Numbered from the stretch's first letter, positions 50,731-58,542 are shown. The stretch is 64,000 bases of DNA from Nocardiopsis gilva YIM 90087 (GCF_002263495.1 NZ_CP022753.1:2790001-2854000), one strand, 5' to 3'. Numbers and translations: made by a program. Notes: generated from the sequence alone by a model not told the origin.

Positions 50731-51939
50731 ATGGCGGTCATCCGGCAGAACTCCTTCGATGGTCCCGACGAGACCGCCGTCACCGTCGCCAACAGTGGAA
50801 ACCACGGTGATGCGTTCGATGTCGTCGACTCGGGCGGGGTCACCTACGACGCCGACGGCGCCTATGAGGGCGCCGCATCGCTCCGGCTCGACGAGCCCTC
50901 CGCGTCCCACGGCCTGGCCTGGACCGGGCTCAGCCTCGGCGACTGCGCTCTGCGCGTCTACGTCAAGCGGTCCGCCTCCGCCGAGTCCGGCAACGTGTGG
51001 TGGAACAACGCGATAGGCTCCGCGAGCATCGGCGCCGGGGGCGACCTGGGAACCGGGGTGCTGCTCCTGGAGGACGCGCTCCCCGCCGACACCTGGTGCA
51101 GGGTTGAATTCACTCGCTCCGCCACGACCGGGACGCTGGCCGTGTGGTCCACCGCCCCCGAAAGCATCGGGCCGCCTGACGCCGAAACCTCCGCCACGGT
51201 GGACGGGTCCACCATCACCCAGTGGTGGCTGGAGCACCAGGGCGATGCGATCTGGTGCGACCAGTGGGCGCTGGCCGACACCGCCGATGAGATCGGCCCG
51301 GTAGCCCCCACACCACTAGTCAATTCAGCAGACGGGGCGCATGACACGGCCGTCACCGTCGCGAACTCCGGCGCTCATGGGGATGCGTGGGGCGCGGTCG
51401 ACACCGGCCTTCTCTACCAGGACACCGCCTACACGGGGGGCGGCAGCATCCGATTCGGATCCGGGTTCACCACCGGCACCGGGGTGGCCTGGTACCCACG
51501 CAGCAGCCTCAACGACTTCGCAGCTCGCGGGTACCTGCGCCGCGACGGCTCCGCAGAGTCCGGACACATCGCGTGGGCCAACGACATCGGCGGCGCTGTC
51601 CTCACCTCGGGCGGCGGTATCGACTGGGCCGGGCTCAGTCTCGTCTCCGGCGCCGTGCCGGCCGACACGTGGGTGCGCGTCGAGCTGCGCAGGGTCGGCT
51701 CCACTGGTCACCTGGAGGTGTGGGCGGCTGACCCGCAGTCCACCGGTGCACCGGACGCATCGGCAACTGGCACCGTCGCGACCGACGCAGTCACCCAGTG
51801 GTGGTGGGAGCGGTACGGCACCGGCGGCGTGTGGTGGGACGAGGTCGCGCTCTCCTCATCCGGAGACTCGATCGGGCCGGTTGCCCTCCCCGAATCAACC
51901 GGGTTCACCGGGGTGGGGGTGCCGATGTTCGCTGCATGA
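50731..51939 (+). CDS. Tail appendage with two tandem jelly-roll-like repeats
   Basis: 402 residues made of two repeats of about 195 residues. Each starts Asn-Ser-x-Asp-Gly (NSFDGPDETAVTVANSGNHG and NSADGAHDTAVTVANSGAHG), has an ADTW(C/V)RVE strand, and ends TQWWLEHQGD or TQWWWERYGT before DSIGPVA/DEIGPVA. The fold is probably concanavalin/LamG-like and sugar binding. Last gene of the late operon, followed by a strong terminator. ATG in a TGATG-like overlap. Confidence 0.78.
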   Translation: MAVIRQNSFDGPDETAVTVANSGNHGDAFDVVDSGGVTYDADGAYEGAASLRLDEPSASHGLAWTGLSLGDCALRVYVKRSASAESGNVWWNNAIGSASIGAGGDLGTGVLLLEDALPADTWCRVEFTRSATTGTLAVWSTAPESIGPPDAETSATVDGSTITQWWLEHQGDAIWCDQWALADTADEIGPVAPTPLVNSADGAHDTAVTVANSGAHGDAWGAVDTGLLYQDTAYTGGGSIRFGSGFTTGTGVAWYPRSSLNDFAARGYLRRDGSAESGHIAWANDIGGAVLTSGGGIDWAGLSLVSGAVPADTWVRVELRRVGSTGHLEVWAADPQSTGAPDASATGTVATDAVTQWWWERYGTGGVWWDEVALSSSGDSIGPVALPESTGFTGVGVPMFAA

Positions 51940-51974
51940 TCTCTGCGCCTGGCTCTGCTGGTCCTCCTGGGCGT

Positions 51975-52008
51975 GCCCCGTCCACCTGCTGGTGGACGGG
52001 GCGTTTTC
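51975..52008 (+). terminator. Terminator of the late operon
   Basis: Perfect 12-base stem GCCCCGTCCACC/GGTGGACGGGGC with a TGCT loop followed by GTTTTCG. Ends the plus-strand late transcript 35 bases after the last appendage gene. Confidence 0.9.
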
Positions 52009-52025
52009 GCGTGTGCGGGTCCGGG

Positions 52026-52319
52026 TCAGTGCCGCCGTTTTCGCCAGGACACGGGCCGCTCGGGCTTCTCCTCGGGCGTCTCGGCTCGGTGCTCGACGGG
52101 CACCGAGCTGTAGATCTGCCCTCGCACCTGCTCGACCTTGTCCGTCGGCACTTCGGCGACTTCCCACCGCCATTGCTGCCCGTGCTCACCGGTGTAGGTC
52201 TCGACCCAGGTGATCCGCGCGAGGATCCCGCCCGTGGTGCGCACCCAGGCCAGGAGGTAGGCGTACCCGGCGCCGCGGTAGTTCACGACGGGCGGGACAC
52301 GGGTCAGCGGGCTGGGCAT
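52026..52319 (-). CDS. Hypothetical small protein
   Basis: 97 residues. Beta-rich first half (VVNYRGAGYAYLLAWVRTTG; ARITWVETYTGEHGQQWRWE) with several Trp, then a charged tail. ATG at 52319 after TAGGTGGC, five bases after the stop of the next upstream minus-strand ORF. No family recognised. Confidence 0.65.
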   Translation of the reverse strand: MPSPLTRVPPVVNYRGAGYAYLLAWVRTTGGILARITWVETYTGEHGQQWRWEVAEVPTDKVEQVRGQIYSSVPVEHRAETPEEKPERPVSWRKRRH

Positions 52320-52324
52320 GCCAC

Positions 52325-52417
52325 CTATTGTGCCTGGTGAGGGGTCATGCCCAGCTGGAGCGCGTGGTGTTCCATAGTGCGCCGCTGGATCACGGTGATC
52401 TCGCGAACGCGACGCAT
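52325..52417 (-). CDS. 30-residue ORF in a minus-strand chain
   Basis: MRRVREITVIQRRTMEHHAL and ten more residues, basic and helical. It starts six bases after the stop of the ORF at 52423 and ends five bases before the ATG at 52319, so the three look like one translated chain. Too short for family assignment. Confidence 0.4.
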   Translation of the reverse strand: MRRVREITVIQRRTMEHHALQLGMTPHQAQ

Positions 52418-52422
52418 TCTGA

Positions 52423-52506
52423 TCACGCCTCGCCAGGGCTGACGATCACCAGCCCGGGGACCTCCTGGGCGATGCGCGCCACAACCCGCCGGTGGGTTGG
52501 GCTCAT
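52423..52506 (-). CDS. 27-residue ORF heading a minus-strand chain
   Basis: MSPTHRRVVARIAQEVPGLV and seven more residues. Protein-like composition (helix then strand) and tight spacing to the next ORF argue for translation; no strong Shine-Dalgarno site is seen. May be a microprotein or leader. Confidence 0.4.
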   Translation of the reverse strand: MSPTHRRVVARIAQEVPGLVIVSPGEA

Positions 52507-52553
52507 GACATGCAAAAATCCCGCCTAATACCCCAGGCGGCCCGGGGAGGAGT

Positions 52554-52567
52554 TTTACCGACGTAAA
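52554..52567. promoter_or_regulatory. Small inverted repeat upstream of the ligase gene
   Basis: TTTACCGACGTAAA: arms TTTAC/GTAAA around CGAC, in an unusually AT-rich patch, 37 bases before the ligase start and between divergent transcripts. Candidate operator; no known regulator. Confidence 0.3.
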
Positions 52568-52603
52568 CCACACCCGCGCGCCGAATAAGGGAATGAGGCT
52601 GGT

Positions 52604-53572
52604 GTGGTCCCGGAACGCATGCTCGCGAAGACCGTCACTGCAATGCCGGTCGGCGACCACCTGGTCTATGAGCCGAAATGGGACGGGTTCCGTACAAGGG
52701 TGACAACCGGGCCGACGCGGATTGTGTCGAAGTCCGGATACATCACCAACCAGCGGTGGCCGGAGCTGGTGGCCGCCCTCGACACCCTTCCCGACGGGTT
52801 GTTGCTAGACGGCGAGATCGTGTGTTGGCGTGACGGTCGGCTAAGTTTCGATGCCCTGTTGCGCCGCAACACCGCCAGTCCGCGGCGGGCACGCGGCCTC
52901 GCGCGAACCCAACCCGCGCATTTCGTGGCCTTCGACCTGCTCCGAGAAGACGGTGAAGAGATCTGGCACCAGCCTCTGCGCGACCGGCGCCAGCGCCTCG
53001 AAGCCCTGTTCGCCGCCGATCACGACCCCCACCTGGACCTGGCGTGGCAGACCGCGGACCCCGATGAGGCCCGCGACTGGTATGAGCACCTGACGGACGT
53101 CGGCATCGAGGGGCTGATCATCAAAGATTCCCGTGAGCCCTACCGGCCGGGCAAACGCGCCTGGTACAAGTACAAAAACCTGCAAACCACCGAGGCGATC
53201 GTCGGCGCGGTGGTGGGGAGCGTGGAGGCGCCGACCGCGCTCGTGCTGGGCCGCCACGACCCGGAGACGGGGGAGCTGCGGATCGTTGGTCGCACCTCCC
53301 CGCTCTCCCCGCCCCAGCAGAGGGATCTCGCGCCGCTGCTGGAGGAGGCCAGCAGCGGCCACCCGTGGCCCGGCGGAAACGCGCCCGCCCTCGGCCCCTC
53401 CCGTGCGGCCCCCTACACCCGCGTCACCCCGGACGTGGTGGTGGAGGTTGCCCCCGACACCGGAGTCGCGGCCGGGAGGTGGCGCCACTCGGTGCGGTAC
53501 GTCCGAGTTCGCCCGGACCTGTCGGTGGACGAGGTGCCCCAGGGGTTGGATATCGAGCGCCGGTCAGGCTGA
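52604..53572 (+). CDS. ATP-dependent DNA ligase (LigC/LigD type)
   Basis: 322 residues. Adenylation domain with catalytic K25 in VYEPKWDGFR (motif I), motif III LLLDGEIVCWRDG then FVAFDLL, motif IV VGIEGLIIKDS and motif V WYKYKN. The OB-fold domain (about 205-300) ends with VVEVAPDTGVAAGRWRHSVR. Size matches stand-alone LigC or the ligase domain of LigD. Its 3' end overlaps that of the convergent Ku gene by 9 bases, so the two form an end-joining set. GTG start; the ribosome site is weak (GAATGAGG). Confidence 0.92.
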   Translation: MVPERMLAKTVTAMPVGDHLVYEPKWDGFRTRVTTGPTRIVSKSGYITNQRWPELVAALDTLPDGLLLDGEIVCWRDGRLSFDALLRRNTASPRRARGLARTQPAHFVAFDLLREDGEEIWHQPLRDRRQRLEALFAADHDPHLDLAWQTADPDEARDWYEHLTDVGIEGLIIKDSREPYRPGKRAWYKYKNLQTTEAIVGAVVGSVEAPTALVLGRHDPETGELRIVGRTSPLSPPQQRDLAPLLEEASSGHPWPGGNAPALGPSRAAPYTRVTPDVVVEVAPDTGVAAGRWRHSVRYVRVRPDLSVDEVPQGLDIERRSG

Positions 53573-54517
53573 GGAGCGCTCCTCGATCGCGGCCACGAGC
53601 TCGTCCTTGGACATCTTCGAGCGCCCCGGCACGCCAAGCTGCTGCGCTTTCTCCAGCAGCTCCTTCTTCGTCGCACCGGACTTGGGCGATGAGCCCGAAG
53701 GCGCGCGGGGTTTCGGCGCCCTCTTCTTCTTCCCCCGGCGCGCCTCCAGGGTCTGCCGGAGCGCGTCGGTCAGCTCCACGACCGTGCCCGGGGGTGCGGC
53801 GGGCTCCTCTCCGTAGGTGATGGTCTGGCCCTTGGCCTTGGCGGCTATCAGCTCCTCCAGCCGCGCCTGGTAGGTGTCCTCGTACTCCTCCGGCGCCCAG
53901 TCCTCGGCCATCGCTTCCACTAGCTGCTCAGCCAGAGTCAGGTCGCGGTCGGCCAACTCCGGCTCCTGCGGGATCGGCGGCATGACGTCCTCAGGGGCGC
54001 GGATCTCATCCGGCCACCACAAGGTTGCGGCGGTCAACACGCCGGCCTGGGGGCCGACAAGGACCAGATGTTCCCGGTCGCGCATCACCATCGTCGCCAA
54101 GCCGAGTCGGCCTGTGCGTTCCAGCGCTGCACAAAGCAACCTGTATGGCTTGGCGGCGGCTTTGTCCAGCGGCCCCATGTAGTAGGTGGTGGCGTACCAC
54201 AGTGGCGCCACAGCATCTCTGGGGATGAACCGAGTGATTTCCATGGTTTTCGTGCGGCCAGGGGCGATGCGCTCCAGTTCCACGGGTTCGATCACCACGT
54301 ATTCGTCCGACCCGTCCACCTGGGCGCCTTTGACGATGTCGCTGTCGGCGACTTCCTTGCCCGAGGCCTCGTCGATACGCCGGTAGCGCACCCTGCTCGT
54401 CGATCCGCGGACGAATTGGTGCATGGTCGGCCCGTGTCGCTCACGCGCACTGTAGAGCCGGATACCGAGCGCGAGCAGCCCCACGCTGAGCGTGCCTTTC
54501 CATACTGTGCTGGCCAT
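53564..54517 (-). CDS. ku: Ku protein (non-homologous end joining)
   Basis: 317 residues. The Ku core (about 1-250) starts MASTVWKGTLSVGLLALGIR, then HQFVRGSTSRVRYRRIDEAS, DEYVVIEPVELERIAPGRTK and TMEITRFIPRDAVAPLWYAT, all typical of bacterial Ku. A Lys-rich linker (GKKKRAPKPRAPS) leads to a C-terminal SAP/HeH-like domain (about 275-312, ATKKELLEKAQQLGVPGRSK). It binds DNA ends and recruits ligase. ATG at 54517 after TAGGGGGTGGCG. Phage Ku genes are known from a few mycobacteriophages, where they help circularise the genome. Confidence 0.94.
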   Translation of the reverse strand: MASTVWKGTLSVGLLALGIRLYSARERHGPTMHQFVRGSTSRVRYRRIDEASGKEVADSDIVKGAQVDGSDEYVVIEPVELERIAPGRTKTMEITRFIPRDAVAPLWYATTYYMGPLDKAAAKPYRLLCAALERTGRLGLATMVMRDREHLVLVGPQAGVLTAATLWWPDEIRAPEDVMPPIPQEPELADRDLTLAEQLVEAMAEDWAPEEYEDTYQARLEELIAAKAKGQTITYGEEPAAPPGTVVELTDALRQTLEARRGKKKRAPKPRAPSGSSPKSGATKKELLEKAQQLGVPGRSKMSKDELVAAIEERSSA

Positions 54518-54622
54518 CGCCACCCCCTAGCGATCACCACCATCATCGCCCTAACCAGGCAAAACGCCACGAAATGGGGGTAAAAGGTGCGTGGCTCTCC
54601 GCGTCCAGCGACTACCTGACAG

Positions 54623-54841
54623 TCAGAACTTGTTCTCCTCCAGCCGCAGCGCGACGCCGAGCGCGAAGAACGTCGGGGCCCACTGCCCCACGAAAATCCC
54701 CCACCGGTCGGCTCGGGCGATACCGGCCTCTTCCGTCTTTTTGGAAACCAGCCAGGTCAGCACGCTGAGCCCGATTGACGCGGTTCCCGCGGCGTAGGCC
54801 ATCTCTGAGGTGACGCCCATTTCGGACAGCTTGGCGATCAT
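54623..54841 (-). CDS. Small membrane protein
   Basis: 72 residues, two moderately hydrophobic helices (about 14-33, MAYAAGTASIGLSVLTWLVS; about 47-65, WGIFVGQWAPTFFALGVALR) with an acidic/basic loop. ATG at 54841 after GAGGAGCACT. Followed by a hairpin-rich gap. Function unknown. Confidence 0.6.
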   Translation of the reverse strand: MIAKLSEMGVTSEMAYAAGTASIGLSVLTWLVSKKTEEAGIARADRWGIFVGQWAPTFFALGVALRLEENKF

Positions 54842-54954
54842 AGTGCTCCTCGTGTCGTCGAGTCATCGCTGGCGTGCTGCCCGCAGTGCCGTCTATGGAA
54901 CCTTTAGTAAGCGTCAATTCGACGGTGCATGCTCACGCGGGGACGGCAGAAAGC

Positions 54955-54991
54955 CCCCGCCCTGGGGAAGCACCAAAGGTGAAGGGCGGGG
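54955..54991 (-). repeat. Hairpin in a 214-base gap (54842-55055)
   Basis: 9-base stem CCCCGCCCT/AGGGCGGGG with a loop starting GGGGAAGC. The same stem-plus-GGGGAAGC arrangement recurs at 55271. Nothing else of note in the gap. Confidence 0.5.
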
Positions 54992-55055
54992 TCTGCTCTC
55001 AGACGCGTCCGCGCCTACGCGAACTGCGTGTCGGGGCCAGAGAGGACGCAGGCCC

Positions 55056-55211
55056 CTACTTCTTCTTGCGGTCGATGCCCTTGAGGAGTTTTTCGGCGAG
55101 GTGCGCTTTCTCGGCTGCGTCGGCGCGCGTGGCCTCGTCGGACGAGGTCAGGTCGCGGACGAGCCCTGCGATCTCAGCGTCGACCTGGCTGTTGAGGTCG
55201 TCTTTATCCAT
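55056..55211 (-). CDS. 51-residue charged helical protein
   Basis: MDKDDLNSQVDAEIAGLVRD, then an acidic-basic helix and a KGIDRKKK tail. Composition is protein-like with heptad spacing, so a short coiled coil is likely. ATG at 55211 after GGAAAGACCC. Hairpins flank it on both sides. Function unknown. Confidence 0.55.
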   Translation of the reverse strand: MDKDDLNSQVDAEIAGLVRDLTSSDEATRADAAEKAHLAEKLLKGIDRKKK

Positions 55212-55240
55212 GGGTCTTTCCTTGAGTCGGGAGTGCCTTC

Positions 55241-55322
55241 CGCCGTACCCGCTGCCAGCGGGTACGGCGACCCCCGCCCCGTGGGGAAGCGCCGCGGTCT
55301 ACTGCAGCAGGTGGGGCGGGGG
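55241..55322 (-). repeat. Two hairpins in the gap 55212-55372
   Basis: Perfect 13-base stem CGCCGTACCCGCT/AGCGGGTACGGCG with a GCC loop (55241-55269), then CCCCCGCCCC/GGGGCGGGGG (55271-55280/55313-55322), whose loop starts GTGGGGAAGC like the one at 54955. Confidence 0.6.
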
Positions 55323-55372
55323 TGGGGCTGCGCGCCGTCACCAGGCTGGGCCACCCGCGGCGCGCAGCCGGA

Positions 55373-55612
55373 CTAGAGGCCCAGATGGGCCGCGATGCGG
55401 GCCTGCCCCTCCAGGGCGCGGCGGAGCGCCCCGAGGCCGATCGCGGTCACCCGGTCGTACAGGCCAGGCGTTGCTTGGGGAGGCCCAAGCAGCGGGACAC
55501 GGCGCTCGGCGACGCAGTACAGGCCACCGGTGATCCACCCGACGCTGATCCGCCACCCGGGGTAGTCGGCTTCCAGCGCCTTCTGCTCGGTCGCGGTGAG
55601 GTCGGTGGTCAC
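55373..55612 (-). CDS. Hypothetical small protein
   Basis: 79 residues. LEADYPGWRISVGWITGGLY has a beta-type start with Trp residues, then GALRRALEGQARIAAHLGL as a C-terminal helix. GTG at 55612 overlapping the upstream stop by 4 bases. It resembles short proteins found near XRE regulators in actinomycetes (impression from memory). Confidence 0.6.
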   Translation of the reverse strand: MTTDLTATEQKALEADYPGWRISVGWITGGLYCVAERRVPLLGPPQATPGLYDRVTAIGLGALRRALEGQARIAAHLGL

Positions 55613-55869
55613 CGGGGCTCCACCGCCTGCTCGTCGGCTGCCTGTGCTTCGCCCGCTCGGAGCGCCTGCTGGACGAAAAGAGCGGCGGACAGCTGCTCGA
55701 CCTGCCAGGCGGTCAGCTCAGTGAAGATCAACGCGCGCTCGCGGGTCATGTCGCGCTTCTCCTCGCGGTGGACGGCGCGCAGGCGCCCGCCGGGCTCGCG
55801 GGTGATGCGCCAGTCGGCGCCGTACTTCGCGCGGACCTCGTCGAGCAGCGGGTCGTCGGAGAATGCCAT
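55609..55869 (-). CDS. Hypothetical small protein
   Basis: 86 residues. KYGADWRITREPGGRLRAVH has the same Trp-Arg-Ile-x pattern as the neighbouring 79-residue protein (PGWRISVGWITGGL), so the two may be distant relatives. A helical C-terminus (WQVEQLSAALFVQQALRAGE). ATG at 55869, three bases after the stop of the gene upstream. Confidence 0.6.
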   Translation of the reverse strand: MAFSDDPLLDEVRAKYGADWRITREPGGRLRAVHREEKRDMTRERALIFTELTAWQVEQLSAALFVQQALRAGEAQAADEQAVEPR

Positions 55870-55872
55870 GGC

Positions 55873-56103
55873 CTACCGCGCCTCCTCCAACAGCTCCCGC
55901 AGCTCCTCGGGACTGCTGGCGGTGAACGCTTTACCGTCGGCGACGCGCTGGGCGCACCAGTCACCCGGGGTCATGTCCTCGCGGGTGGCGCGCCAGATGA
56001 GGTGGTCGTCGTAGCGGGCGCGCAGGTGCCGCAGCGCGGTCTCGTCGTCGGTTTCGCCGGGCCATGTGTGGAGGGTGTGGCGTCGCTCCTGGCGGATCGT
56101 CAT
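55873..56103 (-). CDS. Hypothetical small protein
   Basis: 76 residues. TIRQERRHTLHTWPGETDDE, then ARYDDHLIWRATREDMTPGD and a C-terminal helix. ATG at 56103 after GGGAGGACGC. First gene of a three-gene minus-strand unit (56103 to 55373) with a regulatory gap upstream. Confidence 0.6.
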   Translation of the reverse strand: MTIRQERRHTLHTWPGETDDETALRHLRARYDDHLIWRATREDMTPGDWCAQRVADGKAFTASSPEELRELLEEAR

Positions 56104-56169
56104 GCGTCCTCCCTGGTCGTCGGGGTGACGATGACGCTACGGGGAGCCAGGGGGAGCCTCCAGGTACGC

Positions 56170-56229
56170 CCTGTACGGTTTTCGGCCCCATACGACGGCC
56201 GACCCGTACACGGTGTGCGGGTCGGCCGT
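56170..56229. promoter_or_regulatory. Hairpin and CCTGTACGG repeats between two minus-strand units
   Basis: ACGGCCGACCCG (56195-56206) pairs perfectly with 56218-56229, a likely terminator of the XRE-TPR gene. CCTGTACGG occurs at 56170 and again near 56252, with a variant inverted at about 56297 (CCGTACAGG), so a regulator may bind here and control the three-gene unit downstream. Confidence 0.5.
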
Positions 56230-56268
56230 TTTCCGTGTCATGGCTCGTACAGCCTGTACGGGACAGTC

Positions 56269-57480
56269 CTATTCGTTGGCCTGCATGCCCTGCCCTTCCG
56301 TACAGGCCTGGGCCATGCGCCGTAGCGCCGCAGGCAGCTGGGTCTTGCGCGAGGTCAGGTCAGTCACGACCGACCCGGCGAAGCGCTGGTGGCGGAACCA
56401 CTCCGGAGAGATCTGGAAGGCGCGATCGGCGACCGCGATCGCCTCATCCACGTTCCGCCGCCGCTCCAGCGCCGCCGCCTCATTCAAGCTGTGCCGCGCA
56501 TAGCTGATCGGGAAGAGCGCTCGGGGGTCGACCCGTTCCGAGGCTTGCAGCACCCTGGTCGGCTGGTCGGCCGCCGTCCACACGTGCGCCTCCTGCATCG
56601 CCACCGAGGTGGGACCGAAGCTGACCCAGTAGTCGTGGCGGTCTTCACCCATCAAGTCTGCGCCCGCCTTCGCTTGGGCCAGGTACTGCTGGGCATCATC
56701 GTGGCGCTCGGCCGCGCCCGCGACCACGGCGGCGTGCAGCAGCTGCCCACCCCACGCGGTCAGCTGTCGGGGGTTCCTGGTCGACCACGACGGTTCGATC
56801 GACTCGGCCGTGCGCACCGCTAGTGCTTCCGCCTGGGAATGGCGACCCATCCGCAGCAGAATCCACGTGTAGGTGCCATACAGGGTCGCCAGCCGGAACT
56901 CGTCCTCGCCCTCGGCGGCGGCGTGGATGCCGCGCTCGGAGGCCAACAGGGACGCGTCGTCCTTGCCGGTGTGGATCATCAGGCACGCGGCGAGCTGGTA
57001 AGCATGCGCATAGGCGGCCGCCACCGGGCCGGGCCCCAGGGCAGCGCGGGTGATGCGGCACTCGCTGAGCAGGTGGGGCAGGGTGGAGGCGAGTGCTCCG
57101 AAATGGCCGGCGAAGTAGGCGCCGTAGGCGCGCTCGACCTGGGCCCACAGGTCGGCGGGGTCGGTGGGCTCGCCGTCATCGTCGGCGTCCAGGCCGGGCA
57201 GCAGGGCGGGGTCGCTGACGGCGTCGCGCACCGCGAGCACCCCAGCCTCACCGACACGCTTCACCCGGTTCGATTTTCCGACGAGGACAGACAGGTCCTC
57301 GTCGAGACCGCGGGCGATCTTGGTGAGGCTGGAGAGTTTCGCGGTCTGGCGGGCGCCGCGCTCCAGCTTGGAGATGAGTTCGACTGACACGCTGCTGCGG
57401 TCGGCGAGTTCGGTCTGGGTCATGCCGTGGTCGGTGCGCAGGCGCCGGAGGCGGGGGCCGATGCTGGTAATCTCGTCCAT
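56269..57480 (-). CDS. XRE-family regulator with TPR-like domain
   Basis: 403 residues. N-terminal HTH (about 7-60): LRRLRTDHGMTQTELADRSS, then VELISKLERGARQ. The remaining 320 residues are helical repeats of the TPR type seen in large actinobacterial XRE regulators that sense peptides or small molecules (GALASTLPHLLSECRITRAA; RHSLNEAAALERRRNVDEAI). ATG at 57480. An inverted/direct repeat immediately upstream may be its own operator. Such genes are frequent next to methyltransferase genes in actinomycetes; here one is just upstream. It could act in lysogeny, but target genes are not known. Confidence 0.85.
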   Translation of the reverse strand: MDEITSIGPRLRRLRTDHGMTQTELADRSSVSVELISKLERGARQTAKLSSLTKIARGLDEDLSVLVGKSNRVKRVGEAGVLAVRDAVSDPALLPGLDADDDGEPTDPADLWAQVERAYGAYFAGHFGALASTLPHLLSECRITRAALGPGPVAAAYAHAYQLAACLMIHTGKDDASLLASERGIHAAAEGEDEFRLATLYGTYTWILLRMGRHSQAEALAVRTAESIEPSWSTRNPRQLTAWGGQLLHAAVVAGAAERHDDAQQYLAQAKAGADLMGEDRHDYWVSFGPTSVAMQEAHVWTAADQPTRVLQASERVDPRALFPISYARHSLNEAAALERRRNVDEAIAVADRAFQISPEWFRHQRFAGSVVTDLTSRKTQLPAALRRMAQACTEGQGMQANE

Positions 57481-57493
57481 GGATTGAGCCCGT

Positions 57494-57523
57494 CCTATCT
57501 GTCAGTGGCACTGTCAGGATAGG
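57494..57523. promoter_or_regulatory. Symmetric element upstream of the XRE-TPR gene
   Basis: CCTATC and GATAGG (57494-57499/57518-57523) flank two direct repeats CTGTCAG 12 bases apart. The wider arms AGCCCG/CGGGCT allow a hairpin followed by TTTT on the plus strand. Candidate operator of the XRE gene or terminator; no Shine-Dalgarno site fits in the remaining space before 57480. Confidence 0.45.
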
Positions 57524-57540
57524 GCGGGCTTTTCTGCGTG

Positions 57541-58420
57541 TCAGGGGAGTGTCGGCCCCGTGACTATCCCGGCTGTTCCCGCGGTGAGTGGCTGGTCCGG
57601 GGTGTCCAGCCATACCCGTTGACCCTGCGGGGCGATGGTAATGCCGAACCGCTCCGGATCGGGGCGCCCCATTTCCTTCCATTTGGCGTGCACGGCGTCG
57701 GCCTCCGCCGGGGTGGTGGCCTCGCCGTCGAGAGGCATGAACGGCGCGGACCCGGTGAACGTCCCGGCCGCGTGCCCGTCCTCGCCCACGTGCACGATGG
57801 CCAGCGGGGAATCGGGGTGGAACACCGGCGCCCATGGGGCCACGATGACCGCGCCAGGCGAGCACTGCTCCACCCACGCATACGGGATGTGGCGCACGGC
57901 CGCAGTGACGATCACCCGGTCATACGGGGCGCCGGGCGGGTACCCGTCGTTACCGTCGCCGGTCACCACCTCCACCTCGAACCCAGTCGCGTCCAGGGCG
58001 GCGCGGGCGGCATCGGCCACCCGGGGCGACCTCCACCGAGGTGACCGTGCCGGGGCCGGTGATGTGGGAGATAACGGCGGCGTTGTACCCGGTGCCGGTG
58101 CCGATCTCCAGCGCCCGCATATCCTCGTCGGGTTCGAGCGCGTCGAGCATGGCCGCCATGACGCCGGGCTTGCTGGAGGAGGACGTGGCGACGACTCCGC
58201 GGCCGGTTTCAGGGTTGCGCAGGTGCTGCGGGATGCGCGGGTCGAACTCCACGGCCGTCACGATGGGCTCGTCGGCGTCGACGCAGCGGCGCCACCGGTC
58301 GGGTTCGCGGTAGCGGTTGAGCGGTACGAGCCAGCCGGTTTCCTCGGTGGGGACCCAGATGTCGGCGGGGACGAATGGGGTGCGGTCGACGGCAGCGACC
58401 GCCTTCTGTCCGCGGGTCAC
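57541..58420 (-). pseudogene. Protein-L-isoaspartate-methyltransferase-like gene with a frameshift
   Basis: Two frames give one protein. 58420-58022 encodes the N-terminus (VDRTPFVPADIWVPTEETGW, then motif I ALEIGTGTGYNAAVISHI and TSVEV). From about 58020 another frame gives the rest of the SAM-binding fold (ADAARAALDATGFEVEVVTG, YDRVIVTAAVRHIPYAWVEQ). The break is at the CGGGG run near 58022 and needs a one-base loss or two-base gain to repair. Intact it would be about 290 residues, like methyltransferases that modify aspartate in RiPP maturation. GTG at 58420 overlaps the zinc-ribbon gene upstream. Either a true pseudogene or an assembly indel. Confidence 0.75.
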
Positions 58421-58542
58421 TGCTCACCGGTCCCGGAGCAACCCCAGCACTGGACCCAGCGTCGGTTGCCGTCTTCGCTTGAGTACCAGCCTTTGTTTCC
58501 GTTGCAGACGCCGCACTTGACTTTCTTGCCGCGGGTGCCCAT
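58417..58542 (-). CDS. 41-residue zinc-ribbon protein
   Basis: CGVCNGNKGWYSSEDGNRRW then CWGCSGTG: two CxxC-x-Gly-x-Gly knuckles as in DnaJ-type zinc modules. ATG at 58542 after TAGGAGGCGGCC; the stop overlaps the methyltransferase GTG as GTGA, so it is translated with it. Confidence 0.7.
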   Translation of the reverse strand: MGTRGKKVKCGVCNGNKGWYSSEDGNRRWVQCWGCSGTGEQ

